Counted from the stretch's first letter, positions 19,359-29,392 are shown. The stretch: 64,000 nt of DNA from Vibrio salilacus (GCF_002811245.1 NZ_NIVQ01000003.1:62001-126000); one strand, 5' to 3'. Program-made: numbers and translations. The notes: generated by a model not told the origin, from the letters alone.

Positions 19359-21632
19359 ATGTCGACAGAAATTACTTATGATGGCGTTGAACAGTTGCCA
19401 ATGCGCAAGTTCACTGAAGACGCTTATCTCAACTACTCAATGTACGTCATCATGGACCGAGCATTGCCATACATTGGCGATGGCCTAAAACCGGTTCAGC
19501 GACGCATAATCTACGCAATGTCGGAGCTGGGTCTTTCAGCATCGGCGAAGTATAAAAAATCGGCACGTACCGTTGGTGATGTGCTCGGTAAATATCACCC
19601 GCACGGCGACTCGGCTTGTTATGAAGCGATGGTGCTGATGGCTCAGCCGTTCTCGTACCGTTATCCTTTGGTCGATGGTCAGGGGAACTGGGGGGCACCA
19701 GATGACCCTAAATCGTTCGCAGCGATGCGTTATACCGAAGCGAAATTGTCTAAATTTGCTGAGGTTTTGCTGGGTGAACTTGGTCAAGGTACGGTTGAGT
19801 GGCAACCAAACTTTGATGGCACAATGAAAGAGCCACAAATGCTGCCAGCGCGACTGCCGCATATATTGCTTAACGGTGTGACAGGCATTGCTGTTGGTAT
19901 GGCGACAGACATTCCACCCCATAATGTGCGTGAAGTCGCGGATGCCACGATTCATCTAATTGACAACCCTAACGCAGAATTGGCCGATGTGATGACTCAC
20001 ATTCAAGGCCCTGACTACCCGACTGAAGCTGAAATTATTTCACCTAAAGCGGAACTCGAGAAAATTTATCGTACTGGTCGTGGCAGCATCAAAATGCGTG
20101 CGGTGTGGCATAAAGAAGGCAGCGACATTGTTATCTCGGCGCTGCCACATCAAGTGTCTGGCGCTAAGCTTCTTGAGCAGATCGCCAACCAAATGCGCGC
20201 TAAAAAGCTGCCAATGGTTGATGATTTACGTGACGAGTCTGATCACGAAAACCCAACCCGCATTGTGGTTGTGCCTCGTTCAAACCGAATCGACTGTGAC
20301 CAGTTGATGAACCACCTGTTCGCCTCAACGGATTTAGAGAAGAACTTCCGGGTAAACTTGAACATGATTGGCCTCGACAATCGTCCGCAAGTGAAAGGGT
20401 TAGTACAGATTCTTGCGGAGTGGATTGAGTTTCGTCGTTCGACTGTGCGTCGCCGCTTGCAATATCGTCTTGATAAAGTCATGGCTCGCTTACACATCTT
20501 GGAAGGTTTGCTGGTGGCTTACCTCAACCTTGATGAGGTGATTGAGATCATCCGTAGCGAAGATGATCCTAAAGCTGTGCTGATGGCGCGCTTTGGTATT
20601 AGTGACATTCAAGCAGACGCTGTACTAGACACCAAGCTTCGTAATCTTGCCAAGCTTGAAGAGATGAAGATTCGTGGTGAGCAAGCAGAGCTTGAAAAAG
20701 AGCGTGAGAAACTAGAGCAGTTACTGGGCTCTGAGCGCCGTCTGAATACATTGATTAAGAAAGAGATTAAAGCGGACGCTGAAAAGTATGGTGATGACCG
20801 CCGTTCACCGATCGTTGAACGTGCGGAAGCAAAAGCGCTGACCGAGCGCGACTTGGTGCCAAGTGAGCCGATCACAGTCGTATTATCAGAAAAAGGCTGG
20901 ATTCGTCATGCGAAAGGCCATGATGTCGATGCTGAAGGCCTCAATTATAAATCGGGTGATAATTTCCTTGCAGCCGCGCGAGGAAAGAGCAGTCAACAAG
21001 CGGTATTCATTGGCAGTGATGGACGCAGTTATTCGTTAGAGTCCCACTCATTGCCTTCTGCACGCAGTCAGGGCGAGCCGATTACTGGACGACTGAATAT
21101 TAATGCCGGTACCAATATCCGTCATGTCGTGATGGGTGAGGAAGAACAGCTATGGTTAGTTGGCTCCGATGCTGGTTACGGATTCGTGTGTAAAGGTAGC
21201 GATTTATTGTCGAAAAATCGCAGCGGTAAAGCCTTGGTGACCTTGCCACTTAACTCACAAGTATTGACGCCGAAATGTATTGGTGACCTCGATCATGATG
21301 AGATTTTAGCAATTACTAACCAAGGTCGTATGCTGCTTTTCCCGATCAAAGATTTACCACAATTAGGTAAAGGTAAAGGTAATAAGATCATCAATATTCC
21401 AGCGGCTAAAGCGAAAGAGCGAGAAGAGTATGTTTCACACCTTATCGCCTTGCCGCAAGGCAGCGCTATCACTCTGTATGCAGGAAAACGTAAGTTAGGT
21501 CTTAAAGTGGCTGATCTTGACAACTTCCGTGGCGAGCGAGGTCGACGTGGTAGTTTGTTGCCGCGTGGTCTGCAGCGAGTGACTCGGATTGAAGTTGAGT
21601 CGACGCATACCGAATCTGATAATCAAGAGTAA
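19359..21632 (+). CDS. parC: DNA topoisomerase IV subunit A
   Basis: The 757-residue breakage-reunion subunit has its catalytic tyrosine at 125 ([10 protein letters not shown]). In the quinolone-determining region [11 protein letters not shown], Ser85 and Glu89 are the unmutated residues, so no target resistance is visible. The C-terminal beta-pinwheel DNA-wrapping domain is present ([32 protein letters not shown]-type blade repeats). It lies 3 bases after parE and ends at a terminator, convergent with degS. Confidence 0.97.
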   Translation: MSTEITYDGVEQLPMRKFTEDAYLNYSMYVIMDRALPYIGDGLKPVQRRIIYAMSELGLSASAKYKKSARTVGDVLGKYHPHGDSACYEAMVLMAQPFSYRYPLVDGQGNWGAPDDPKSFAAMRYTEAKLSKFAEVLLGELGQGTVEWQPNFDGTMKEPQMLPARLPHILLNGVTGIAVGMATDIPPHNVREVADATIHLIDNPNAELADVMTHIQGPDYPTEAEIISPKAELEKIYRTGRGSIKMRAVWHKEGSDIVISALPHQVSGAKLLEQIANQMRAKKLPMVDDLRDESDHENPTRIVVVPRSNRIDCDQLMNHLFASTDLEKNFRVNLNMIGLDNRPQVKGLVQILAEWIEFRRSTVRRRLQYRLDKVMARLHILEGLLVAYLNLDEVIEIIRSEDDPKAVLMARFGISDIQADAVLDTKLRNLAKLEEMKIRGEQAELEKEREKLEQLLGSERRLNTLIKKEIKADAEKYGDDRRSPIVERAEAKALTERDLVPSEPITVVLSEKGWIRHAKGHDVDAEGLNYKSGDNFLAAARGKSSQQAVFIGSDGRSYSLESHSLPSARSQGEPITGRLNINAGTNIRHVVMGEEEQLWLVGSDAGYGFVCKGSDLLSKNRSGKALVTLPLNSQVLTPKCIGDLDHDEILAITNQGRMLLFPIKDLPQLGKGKGNKIINIPAAKAKEREEYVSHLIALPQGSAITLYAGKRKLGLKVADLDNFRGERGRRGSLLPRGLQRVTRIEVESTHTESDNQE

Positions 21633-21638
21633 ATAACC

Positions 21639-21669
21639 AAAAACCCATGGCACGGCATGGGTTTTTGTT
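21639..21669 (+). terminator. Rho-independent terminator after parC
   Basis: The 11-bp stem AAAAACCCATG/CATGGGTTTTT (21639-21649 with 21656-21666) has a 6-base loop and continues into a T-rich tail. It begins 6 bases after the parC stop. Confidence 0.9.
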
Positions 21670-21671
21670 TC

Positions 21672-21722
21672 ATAGCGAAGTGGTTATTATAGCGAAGTGG
21701 TTATTATAGCGAAGTGGTTATT
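21672..21722. repeat. Three perfect tandem copies of a 17-bp unit
   Basis: ATAGCGAAGTGGTTATT occurs three times without mismatch or spacer (21672-21688, 21689-21705, 21706-21722). The third copy holds the degS stop codon (21718-21720) and part of its last codon. Copy number could vary by slippage without changing DegS, because the copy nearest the gene keeps the stop. Confidence 0.95.
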
Positions 21723-22782
21723 CGCGAGTGTCTTCTTGTACGGTTACGTTGAGTGTTTTCTCTTCGCCTTTGCGCAAAATGAGGACATCAACGCTGGTAC
21801 CCGGTCTCAGTTCTGTCACCAGATCCATGACACTTTGGCGGCCGTTAATTTTCTGCCCATCTATCTTCAAAATAATATCTTGCGCTTCAAAGCCTGCTTC
21901 GGCGGCGGGACCATTTGGGTCAATACCGAGTACCACTATGCCGCCTAGGTGTTCGTTACCGAGCAAACGAGAAGTCACAGAGTTGATGTCTTGGCCATCA
22001 ACGCCAATATAGCCACGGATAACTCGTCCATCAGCAATGATTTTTTGCATGATTTTATTGGCTAGAGAGTATGGAATCGCAAACGAGATGCCATAAGTTT
22101 CAAGCTCAGTGGCTTGTTGAAATGACGCAGTATTGATGCCGACCAATTCACCGCGGGTATTGACCAAAGCACCGCCTGAATTACCTTCATTAATCGCAGC
22201 ATCGGTTTGAATAAACGCCTGGTGGCCGTCGGCGCTAATTGAAGAGCGCCCGGTAGCAGAAATAATGCCGAAGGTGGTGGTTTGACCTAAGTTGTACGGG
22301 TTACCAATCGCCAGAACCACATCGCCGACTTTGGGCTGATATTGTGGATTAAGAGGAATGACGGGTAAGTTGTCACCTTCGACGCTTAAGATGGCAATAT
22401 CGGTACGACGATCTTGACCAACCAATTGAGCGGCGGCGACACGGCCATCTTGCAGCGCGACAATAATTTGATCGGCTTGAGCCACAACGTGATAGTTGGT
22501 AATGATATAACCTTTTTCACTCACGATAACGCCAGAGCCGAGCCCTTGCGTTAATAGCTTGGATCGATCATCTTCAGTGTACTTGCGGCTATAAATATTA
22601 ACAACGGCAGGTGCTGCTTTGCGCACTGCGCTATTAAAGGATATTTGCGCTTGCGTACTCATGTTAGTGCTTGGTTCGATGCTAGAAGGAAGCACGGTGG
22701 AGCGAAGGGAGGGTATGGTGACTAAAAGCAGGGCTGCCGTAGCCAAACCCAAGCCCACAGAGCGCAACATGAATTGCAGCAT
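21718..22782 (-). CDS. degS: Site-1 serine endoprotease DegS
   Basis: The 354-residue inner membrane protease cleaves the anti-sigma factor RseA when its PDZ domain binds C-termini of misfolded porins, which starts the sigmaE response. One N-terminal membrane segment (about 5-25) anchors it. The triad is His98 (TNYHVV), Asp128 (RRTDIAIL) and Ser202 (NEGNSGGAL). A single PDZ domain follows (about 255-345), which separates it from the two-PDZ DegQ upstream. AGGA 5-6 bases before the ATG supports the start. The stop lies within the tandem repeat. Confidence 0.95.
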   Translation of the reverse strand: MLQFMLRSVGLGLATAALLLVTIPSLRSTVLPSSIEPSTNMSTQAQISFNSAVRKAAPAVVNIYSRKYTEDDRSKLLTQGLGSGVIVSEKGYIITNYHVVAQADQIIVALQDGRVAAAQLVGQDRRTDIAILSVEGDNLPVIPLNPQYQPKVGDVVLAIGNPYNLGQTTTFGIISATGRSSISADGHQAFIQTDAAINEGNSGGALVNTRGELVGINTASFQQATELETYGISFAIPYSLANKIMQKIIADGRVIRGYIGVDGQDINSVTSRLLGNEHLGGIVVLGIDPNGPAAEAGFEAQDIILKIDGQKINGRQSVMDLVTELRPGTSVDVLILRKGEEKTLNVTVQEDTRE

Positions 22783-22837
22783 ATTTCCTCATCAATCGTA
22801 ATAGTAAATACGTTGGGCAAGAATAGCACTAGATGAG

Positions 22838-22878
22838 AGAAGAAGAAAAGGACAGCGACAATAGAGTGGCTGTCCTTT
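22838..22878 (-). terminator. Terminator between degQ and degS
   Basis: AAAGGACAGC (22847-22856) and GCTGTCCTTT (22869-22878) form a 10-bp stem with a 12-base loop. On the minus strand a pyrimidine-rich TTTTCTTCTTCTC tail follows. degS is therefore likely to have its own promoter or to depend on read-through from degQ. Confidence 0.75.
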
Positions 22879-22910
22879 ACAAGCGATGTCGAGTTTTTAC
22901 TCGTGTCAGT

Positions 22911-24278
22911 TTAACGAATGACTAAGTAAATACTGCGGTCGCCACGTTGAATATTCAACGCGAGTACACCAGGCTGTTTTTCAAGCGCTTGTCTGAAATC
23001 AGCAAGGTTCTTAATTCGCTGCCGATTGACACCAATAATGATGTCGTCTTTTTGCAACTGGTAAGCTTCTGCTTTTGAACCTGGCTCGATCGCGTTGACC
23101 TTGACTCCTTGAACTTTGTCACTGACGTTGGTATTGGTCAACTCAGCGCCAGATAACCCTTCATGTAGCTTGTCAGCCGTTGTTTTGACATTGGTTTGTT
23201 CACCGAGCACAACGTCAAATGACTTCTGTTTACCATCACGAACCACACCTAGCGTGATTGATTTTCCTGCGCCCAATGTGGCGACTTTTGCTCGCAGTTC
23301 GCTAAATGAGTTTATTGACTTGTCGTTAATCGACACAATCACGTCACCTGCTTCAAGCCCTGCTTTATCGGCGGCGCTGTCTGGCACCACTTGGCTAACA
23401 AAAGCACCTTTACTTGATTCATAACCCAATGCGTCAGCCAGTTCAGAAGTTATCTCGCCACCTTGAACACCGAGCATTCCGCGTTTCACTTCACCAAACT
23501 CAAGGATTTGGGCTGTGAGGTTATTCATCATATTCGATGGAATAGCAAAGCCAATGCCCACGTTGCCGCCATTCGGCCCTAAAATAGCGGTGTTAATCCC
23601 TACCAACTCGCCGTTCAGGTTAACCAGTGCACCACCAGAGTTACCGCTGTTGATTGCCGCATCGGTCTGGATAAAGTTCTCAAAGTTTTCAATGTTAAGA
23701 CCACTTCGCCCTAAGGCTGAAATAATTCCTGAAGTCACTGTCTGGCCGAGGCCAAATGGGTTACCAATCGCGACAGCAAAATCACCGACACGTAATTTGT
23801 CCGAGTCGGCTATTTTTACTTCGGTGAGATTTTGGGCTTTTTCAAGTTTGAGCAGGGCGACATCAGACATCTGATCGCCACCCACCAGTTCAGCATCGTA
23901 CTCACGGCCATCATGCAGTTTGACGCGAATTTTTTCTGCGCCATTAATGACGTGGTAGTTAGTCACTATATGGCCTTTTTCTGCATCAATAATAACGCCA
24001 GAGCCTAATCCCCGAAATGGACGTTCTTGCAATTGCTCCGTTGGAAAGTCGGGGCCAAAGAAGAAACGAAATTGCTCAGGAATACGCTGTTTAGAGACTT
24101 GAGTGCCTTCTACAGAAATACTGACCACGGCTGGAGTGACTCTTTCTAGCATAGGCGCCAAGCTTGGCATCTGTTCACCACTCACAGCGAGCGGCAGAGC
24201 TGCCGTTGCCTGAATGGGAGTGATGATTGAACTTAAGCTAAGTGAAAGAACTGTTAATGCGAGCAAAGGTTTTTTCAT
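22911..24278 (-). CDS. degQ: Periplasmic serine endoprotease DegQ (HtrA family)
   Basis: The 455-residue precursor has a Sec signal peptide (cleavage probably after ATA near residue 27). The catalytic triad is His109 (TNYHVI), Asp139 (QMSDVAL) and Ser214 (NSGNSGGAL). Two PDZ domains occupy about 265-350 and 375-450, which fits a cage-forming protease and chaperone for misfolded envelope proteins. The Q-linker is short, more like DegQ than DegP, and the degQ-degS order is the same as in E. coli. Confidence 0.94.
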   Translation of the reverse strand: MKKPLLALTVLSLSLSSIITPIQATAALPLAVSGEQMPSLAPMLERVTPAVVSISVEGTQVSKQRIPEQFRFFFGPDFPTEQLQERPFRGLGSGVIIDAEKGHIVTNYHVINGAEKIRVKLHDGREYDAELVGGDQMSDVALLKLEKAQNLTEVKIADSDKLRVGDFAVAIGNPFGLGQTVTSGIISALGRSGLNIENFENFIQTDAAINSGNSGGALVNLNGELVGINTAILGPNGGNVGIGFAIPSNMMNNLTAQILEFGEVKRGMLGVQGGEITSELADALGYESSKGAFVSQVVPDSAADKAGLEAGDVIVSINDKSINSFSELRAKVATLGAGKSITLGVVRDGKQKSFDVVLGEQTNVKTTADKLHEGLSGAELTNTNVSDKVQGVKVNAIEPGSKAEAYQLQKDDIIIGVNRQRIKNLADFRQALEKQPGVLALNIQRGDRSIYLVIR

Positions 24279-24404
24279 CGGATACTCCTAAATTATTAAC
24301 AACCCATGAGTCTAATATTTGTACGAAATATTCGAAATCAAGGGACAGTTATCAAGAGTTATGACTAAAAAACCTTAGTAAAGTTCAGCATAAAAAGATT
24401 GTTG

Positions 24405-24866
24405 TTATGACACTTTAGTGGAAACCACGTCTTGAGAGTCGAGGAGCTCTTTTTTCTGATCTTTTAATAGACCAGTCGAACCTGAAGCGTAGTCCTTCGG
24501 TGCTTCATTGGGTGATTGAATAGCATCGCTATGATTGATTTCGCCGTTTTCAACGTTGTCTTGCTGCTTGATCTTCTTAATGAACGGATTATCTTGTTCA
24601 GGAATAGCGGGCAACAATTCGGCAGAGGTTTTTGCCATATGCTGATAAAGCTTGGTGTACTCTTTACCAAGTGAATCGAGCATTTCTGCAGTTTGAGCGA
24701 AGTGATCGGTTAGATCTTGCTTCTGTTGTTCTAATTCGAATTTAGCACTGTCTAAATCTTTTTGTACGCTTTTCTGTTTTTTGTAACTTGGTGTGGTGAA
24801 ACGAGAAATAGCGACACCAAGTACCAGACCAACAAGCAAGCTTACTAGGGCATAGATCCAAGGCAT
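24405..24866 (-). CDS. zapG: Cell envelope/division protein ZapG (YhcB, DUF1043)
   Basis: The 153-residue protein has one N-terminal transmembrane helix with a glycine pattern (LVSLLVGLVLGVAISRF) followed by a coiled coil (about 33-85, with ELEQQKQDLTDHFAQ) and a polar disordered tail. The family is linked to coordination of envelope growth and division in E. coli. An AAGGAG site precedes the ATG. It is divergent from zapE and upstream of degQ, as in E. coli. Confidence 0.9.
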   Translation of the reverse strand: MPWIYALVSLLVGLVLGVAISRFTTPSYKKQKSVQKDLDSAKFELEQQKQDLTDHFAQTAEMLDSLGKEYTKLYQHMAKTSAELLPAIPEQDNPFIKKIKQQDNVENGEINHSDAIQSPNEAPKDYASGSTGLLKDQKKELLDSQDVVSTKVS

Positions 24867-25018
24867 AATTGCTCCTTATTATTGTTATTTAACATGTTTT
24901 TTACTAGTTAGTTACACATGTTCACGGGACATGTTACTATGAGAGCGTAAGCCAATAAAGCAAAATGCATGTGCTCTACCTAGCAGTTTGACAGTCTTAT
25001 TCATCAGGTAACGAAGCG

Positions 25019-26125
25019 ATGACGCCACTAGAAATCTACCAAAAAGATATAAAAGAACACGGTTTTCAAAAAGATGCGGCTCAACTTCAAGCCGTTTCTG
25101 CCCTTGATAGACTCTATCATGAGTTTATTGATTACATGGCGACACCCGTCGAAAAAAAAACACGCTGGCGTAACTGGTTCAATCGACGTGAACCGCAAAC
25201 ACATAATATACCTAAAGGGCTTTACTTTTGGGGCGGTGTTGGGCGCGGAAAAACCTATCTGGTTGATACTTTTTTTGAGGCATTACCGACAGAGAAAAAG
25301 ATGCGAGTTCATTTTCACCGCTTTATGTACCGTGTTCACGATGAATTGAATGCATTGGGTGATGTTAACGATCCGTTGGAGCTGGTAGCTGATGCCTTTA
25401 AAGCAGAGACAGAGATCATCTGTTTTGATGAGTTTTTTGTCTCTGACATTACTGACGCTATGATCTTAGGTACCTTGTTTCAAGCGCTATTTAAACGTGG
25501 CGTTATTTTGGTGGCGACATCGAATATCCCACCTAACGATCTGTACCGCAATGGTCTACAGAGAGCGCGTTTCCTTCCGGCGATTGAGCTTATTGAGACG
25601 AACTGTGCGGTATTGAATGTTGATAGTGGCATTGATTATCGACTACGGACCCTTAAGCAAGCTGAAATTTATCACTCGCCGCTCGATGAACAGGCAGACA
25701 AAAACCTGCGTCATTATTACGAGCAGTTAGTGGGTGACAATAAACGTGTCGTCGACTCAATAGAGATAAATCATCGTCAGATTGATGTTATTCAGGCATC
25801 GGATGGTATATTGCATGCCAGTTTTGAACAACTATGCCAATCGGCACGCAGCCAAAATGACTATATTGAAATTTCACGTATTTACCATACGGTGCTGTTG
25901 GGCGATGTGAAGCAGATGGGACCTACGATAGATGATGCCGCCAGACGTTTTATTGCTTTGGTCGATGAGTTTTATGAGCGTCACGTTAAGTTAATCATCT
26001 CGGCACAAGTTGAACTTAATGCGCTATATACTGGTGGGCAGCTAGAGTTTGAATTTAAGCGCTGCCAATCTCGGTTGATTGAAATGCAAAGTCATGAATA
26101 TCTCGCGAGAGAGCATTTAGCGTAA
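25019..26125 (+). CDS. zapE: Cell division ATPase ZapE
   Basis: This 368-residue AFG1-type P-loop ATPase is reported to act on FtsZ polymers during late constriction. The Walker A motif GGVGRGKT is at about 72-79 and Walker B is ICFDEFFV near 140. VATSNIPPNDLYRNGLQRARF is the sensor-like segment typical of the family, given here as VATSNIPP plus NGLQRARF. DYIEISRIYHTVLL marks the C-terminal part. It is divergent from zapG and followed by a terminator before rplM. Confidence 0.94.
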   Translation: MTPLEIYQKDIKEHGFQKDAAQLQAVSALDRLYHEFIDYMATPVEKKTRWRNWFNRREPQTHNIPKGLYFWGGVGRGKTYLVDTFFEALPTEKKMRVHFHRFMYRVHDELNALGDVNDPLELVADAFKAETEIICFDEFFVSDITDAMILGTLFQALFKRGVILVATSNIPPNDLYRNGLQRARFLPAIELIETNCAVLNVDSGIDYRLRTLKQAEIYHSPLDEQADKNLRHYYEQLVGDNKRVVDSIEINHRQIDVIQASDGILHASFEQLCQSARSQNDYIEISRIYHTVLLGDVKQMGPTIDDAARRFIALVDEFYERHVKLIISAQVELNALYTGGQLEFEFKRCQSRLIEMQSHEYLAREHLA

Positions 26126-26161
26126 GCTAGGAGCTATCTGGCTTGCCGGGCAAAAAAAAAT

Positions 26162-26191
26162 ACCTTTTTTGCCGAAAAAAGGTGATTTTTT
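26162..26191 (+). terminator. Terminator after zapE
   Basis: ACCTTTTTT (26162-26170) and AAAAAAGGT (26175-26183) form a 9-bp stem with a GCCG loop, followed two bases later by six T. It also places an A/T-rich tract just upstream of the rplM promoter. Confidence 0.7.
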
Positions 26192-26204
26192 CAACTGACT
26201 TCTC

Positions 26205-26368
26205 TATAATCCTGCGACCCACCGTTACTGCAGACCTTGATTATCGAAGGTATTTCGACATAACGGGTCGAGAGTGCAACCACTCGAAGGGGTGTTGACT
26301 GGACTCTTAGTCAGTGGGAGCGAAAGCTCCTTAAGTGTAAATCTAAATATTAACGGGTTATTATTAGC
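26205..26368 (+). promoter_or_regulatory. rplM promoter -10 box and structured leader
   Basis: A consensus TATAAT at 26205-26210 has only a weak -35 match (near 26182) but an A/T-rich upstream tract that may act as an UP element. Transcription would start near 26217 and leave a leader of about 150 bases with several hairpins. The best are GGAGC/GCTCC around a GAAA tetraloop (26317-26330) and a 7-bp stem with one bulge at 26298-26315; CGA..GTG with CACTCG near 26270-26286 may form another. In E. coli the rplM-rpsI operon is repressed by L13 through its leader; whether this leader is the same device is inference. Confidence 0.55.
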
Positions 26369-26797
26369 ATGAAAACTTTCGTTGCTAAACCAGAAACTGT
26401 AAAACGCGACTGGTATGTTGTAGACGCTGAAGGTAAAACTCTTGGTCGTCTAGCAAGTGAAATTGCATCTCGCCTACGTGGCAAACATAAAGCTGAATAC
26501 ACTCCTCACGTTGACACTGGTGATTACATCATCGTTCTCAATGCAGAGAAAGTTACTGTAACTGGTAACAAGGCTAAAGGTAAAATTTACTACCGTCACT
26601 CTGAATTTCCAGGCGGCCTAAAATCAATCACTTTTGAAAAGTTGATCGATCGTAAGCCTGAGATGGCGATTGAGCTAGCGGTTAAAGGTATGCTACCACG
26701 TGGTCCTCTTGGCCGTGCTATGTACCGTAAGCTGAAAGTTTACGCTGGCGCTGAGCACAACCATGTTGCTCAACAACCACAAGTACTAGACATCTAA
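26369..26797 (+). CDS. rplM: 50S ribosomal protein L13
   Basis: The 142-residue protein has the E. coli length and shows [16 protein letters not shown] at the N-terminus and [10 protein letters not shown] and [11 protein letters not shown] near the C-terminus, the family's signature blocks. It is an early-assembly large-subunit protein and the probable autorepressor of this operon. rpsI follows after 15 bases. Confidence 0.98.
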   Translation: MKTFVAKPETVKRDWYVVDAEGKTLGRLASEIASRLRGKHKAEYTPHVDTGDYIIVLNAEKVTVTGNKAKGKIYYRHSEFPGGLKSITFEKLIDRKPEMAIELAVKGMLPRGPLGRAMYRKLKVYAGAEHNHVAQQPQVLDI

Positions 26798-26812
26798 TTG
26801 GGGATTTCGAAA

Positions 26813-27205
26813 ATGGCAGAGAATCAATACTACGGCACTGGCCGTCGCAAAAGCTCAGCTGCGCGTGTTTTTATTAAACCAGGCAGCGGCAACATTGTAG
26901 TCAACAAGCGTAGCCTTGATGAGTACTTCGGTCGTCCAACTTCTCGTATGGTTGTTAAACAACCTCTAGAGCTAGTTGAACTCACTGATAAACTAGACCT
27001 ATATGTTACTGTAAAAGGTGGCGGTATTTCAGGTCAGGCAGGTGCGATCCGTCACGGTATCACACGTGCTCTAATGGAATACGATGAGTCTTTCCGTCCT
27101 GCTCTACGTGCAGCTGGCTACGTTACTCGTGACGCTCGTTGCGTTGAACGTAAGAAAGTTGGTCTACGTAAAGCTCGTCGTAAACCACAATTCTCTAAGC
27201 GTTAA
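26813..27205 (+). CDS. rpsI: 30S ribosomal protein S9
   Basis: The 130-residue protein has the same length as E. coli S9. It begins [20 protein letters not shown] and ends with the basic tail [12 protein letters not shown], whose terminal Arg reaches the P-site tRNA. I use the ATG at 26813, with GGGGAT upstream, instead of the in-frame TTG at 26798. It is followed by a terminator. Confidence 0.98.
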   Translation: MAENQYYGTGRRKSSAARVFIKPGSGNIVVNKRSLDEYFGRPTSRMVVKQPLELVELTDKLDLYVTVKGGGISGQAGAIRHGITRALMEYDESFRPALRAAGYVTRDARCVERKKVGLRKARRKPQFSKR

Positions 27206-27533
27206 TCTTTTTTCGAAAAGATTTACGTTCAATGCTTGCATTGGAATGTGGATACAAAAGCCTGGCTTCTTGCTAGGCTTTTTTGTTTTTCTTCTCTAAA
27301 AAAGTCCTACCTCCCCGTACTTACTGATTGTTTTGTCTTAGTTATACTGCTTTTGTGACCTCATAGGCGATTCACCTCACAAATGTTACAAAAAGGTAGC
27401 TTTATCTTGTCAAAAAGTAGGGTTTTATTTATCATTTGCCATCAAATAAATACAACTAAATTCGTATTTTGTTAGCCATGCTCTTTAAGCGGAATAATAA
27501 CAATCCACAATGAGCAAATGGGAGAATGTTTGG
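27206..27533 (+). promoter_or_regulatory. Region between rpsI and petA
   Basis: This stretch of 328 bases carries the rpsI terminator (27256-27288) and then the control region of petABC. A TATACT at 27343-27348 with a weak TTACTG 16 bases upstream is a candidate promoter. Just after it TTTGTGA (27352-27358) and TCACAAA (27377-27383) form an inverted repeat with an 18-base spacer, too wide for a normal CRP site. No gene is seen. Confidence 0.4.
27256..27288 (+). terminator. Terminator of rplM-rpsI
   Basis: AAAAGCCTGGC (27256-27266) pairs with GCTAGGCTTTT (27272-27282), with one G-U pair and a 5-base loop, and is followed by a T-rich tail. Confidence 0.9.
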
Positions 27534-28127
27534 ATGAGCAATGCGCCTTTAAATAACGGTCGCAGACGTTTCTTAACTGCAACAACAGCTGTTGTTGGTG
27601 GTTTAGGGGCTGCTGCAGTCGCCGTTCCTTTTATTAAATCTTGGAACCCAAGTGAGAAAGCCAAAGCGGCGGGTGCCCCTGTTGAAGTTGATATCGGTAA
27701 ACTTGAAGAAGGGCAGATGGTACGCGTCGAATGGCGAGGAAAGCCAGTATGGGTAGTTCGCCGCGCACAATCAGTGGTTGATATGCTCAAAGATCTTGAT
27801 GGTCAGTTACGTGACCCTTCTTCAGGCGAAGAACAGCAACCGACTTATGCTCAAAATGCTTACCGCTCAATAAAGCCTGAGTACTTTGTCGCGGTTGGTA
27901 TCTGTACACACCTCGGGTGTTCACCTACTTATTTACCTGACAGTTTTAGCGAGCAAGTTCAGGGTGTGAAATCAGGATTCTTCTGCCCATGTCACGGTTC
28001 GAAATTTGACATGGCTGGACGTGTTTTTCAGGGCGTTCCAGCGCCATTAAATCTAGTTGTTCCTAAACATATGTATCTGAGCGATACCAAGATTATTATC
28101 GGTGTTGACGAAGAAGGGGAGGCATAA
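27534..28127 (+). CDS. petA: Cytochrome bc1 complex Rieske iron-sulfur subunit
   Basis: The 197-residue subunit carries the [2Fe-2S] cluster bound by CTHLGC and CPCHGS (near residues 128-150). The N-terminal NNGRRRFLTATTAVVGG has a twin-arginine motif before a single membrane anchor, as expected for a folded Rieske protein exported by Tat. I use the ATG at 27534, with GGGAG 9 bases upstream; an in-frame ATG at 27510 has no site. The stop overlaps the petB start (TAATG). The complex passes electrons from quinol to cytochrome c. Confidence 0.96.
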   Translation: MSNAPLNNGRRRFLTATTAVVGGLGAAAVAVPFIKSWNPSEKAKAAGAPVEVDIGKLEEGQMVRVEWRGKPVWVVRRAQSVVDMLKDLDGQLRDPSSGEEQQPTYAQNAYRSIKPEYFVAVGICTHLGCSPTYLPDSFSEQVQGVKSGFFCPCHGSKFDMAGRVFQGVPAPLNLVVPKHMYLSDTKIIIGVDEEGEA

Positions 28128-29392
28128 TGCAAGCTCTACTTGATTGGGTAGAAAAACGCATACCCGCAATGAATGCGTACAAGAAGCACCTTTCTGAGTA
28201 CCCGATGCCGAAGAACTTTAACTTCTGGTATCTGTTTGGCTCATTGGCAATGCTCGTTTTGGTCAACCAAATCCTTACGGGTATTTGGTTAACAATGAAC
28301 TATGTCCCATCCGGTGATGGCGCATTTGCCTCTGTTGAATACATTATGCGTGATGTCGAATACGGTTGGTTACTGCGTTATATGCACTCAACAGGCGCGT
28401 CAGCGTTCTTTGTCGTGGTCTACCTGCACATGTTCCGTGGCTTAATTTACGGCTCATACCAAAAGCCTCGTGAGCTTCTATGGCTGTTCGGTATGTTGAT
28501 CTTCCTCGTGTTAATGGCAGAAGCCTTCATGGGATACCTACTCCCTTGGGGTCAGATGTCATACTGGGGTGCCCAGGTAATCATCTCGCTATTTGGTGCG
28601 ATTCCGGTTATCGGTGATGACTTAACACTATGGATTCGTGGTGACTACGTTATCTCAGGTGCGACGCTAAACCGTTTCTTTGCACTGCACGTTATCGCGT
28701 TACCTATCGTGCTGTTATTGCTGATTGTGCTGCACGTACTTGCACTGCATGAGGTGGGCTCGAATAACCCTGACGGCATTGAAACTAAACTGCCAAAAGG
28801 ATCTATGGGCGAGGACTACCAGACGCAGTTTAAATTCCATAAAGACTATACGAAGAAGTACGACATCATCGATTCCGTTCCTTTCCACCCTTACGGGACA
28901 GTGAAAGACATGGTTGGTGTGGCTGGATTCTTGTTCTTGTTCTGTTACGTGCTGTTCTTCAACCCAGAGATGGGCGGTTACTTCCTTGAGCCACCTAACT
29001 TTGAAGCCGCTAACCCGCTAAAAACACCTGAGCATATTGCGCCAGTATGGTACTTCACGCCGTTCTACGCGATCCTACGTGCTGTTCCAGATAAGCTGCT
29101 GGGTGTTATTGCAATGGGCGCATCAATCGTAGTTCTATTCCTTCTGCCGTGGTTAGACCGTTGTAAAGTGCGTTCTTACCGTTACCGCAGTAAGTTCCAT
29201 TTATTCAATATCATCCAGTTTACGATCAGCTTTATCGCGTTAGGTGTTCTAGGTGCGTTACCTGCGACACCAACTTATACGCTGCTAGCTCAGATCTTTA
29301 GCTTAGCTTACTTCATGTTCTTCGTACTGCTGTACTTCTACAGTAAGAACGAAGCGACTAAGCCACTACCAGAAAGGGTGACATTCAAATGA
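28127..29392 (+). CDS. petB: Cytochrome b subunit of the bc1 complex
   Basis: The 421-residue protein has eight or so membrane helices. Heme-ligand histidines occur in LRYMHSTGASAFF/VVYLHMFRG and in FFALHVIALP/IVLHVLALHEVG, and the quinol-site sequence is present in the form SPPW-like PVWYFTPFYAILR. The N- and C-terminal parts are fused as one chain. The start overlaps the petA stop by one base and the stop overlaps the petC start by four. Confidence 0.97.
   Translation: MQALLDWVEKRIPAMNAYKKHLSEYPMPKNFNFWYLFGSLAMLVLVNQILTGIWLTMNYVPSGDGAFASVEYIMRDVEYGWLLRYMHSTGASAFFVVVYLHMFRGLIYGSYQKPRELLWLFGMLIFLVLMAEAFMGYLLPWGQMSYWGAQVIISLFGAIPVIGDDLTLWIRGDYVISGATLNRFFALHVIALPIVLLLLIVLHVLALHEVGSNNPDGIETKLPKGSMGEDYQTQFKFHKDYTKKYDIIDSVPFHPYGTVKDMVGVAGFLFLFCYVLFFNPEMGGYFLEPPNFEAANPLKTPEHIAPVWYFTPFYAILRAVPDKLLGVIAMGASIVVLFLLPWLDRCKVRSYRYRSKFHLFNIIQFTISFIALGVLGALPATPTYTLLAQIFSLAYFMFFVLLYFYSKNEATKPLPERVTFK

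Noticed and set aside
27352..27383. TTTGTGA/TCACAAA inverted repeat before petA as a CRP site
   Set aside because: The 18-base spacer does not fit the CRP consensus, which needs 6 bases between TGTGA and TCACA.
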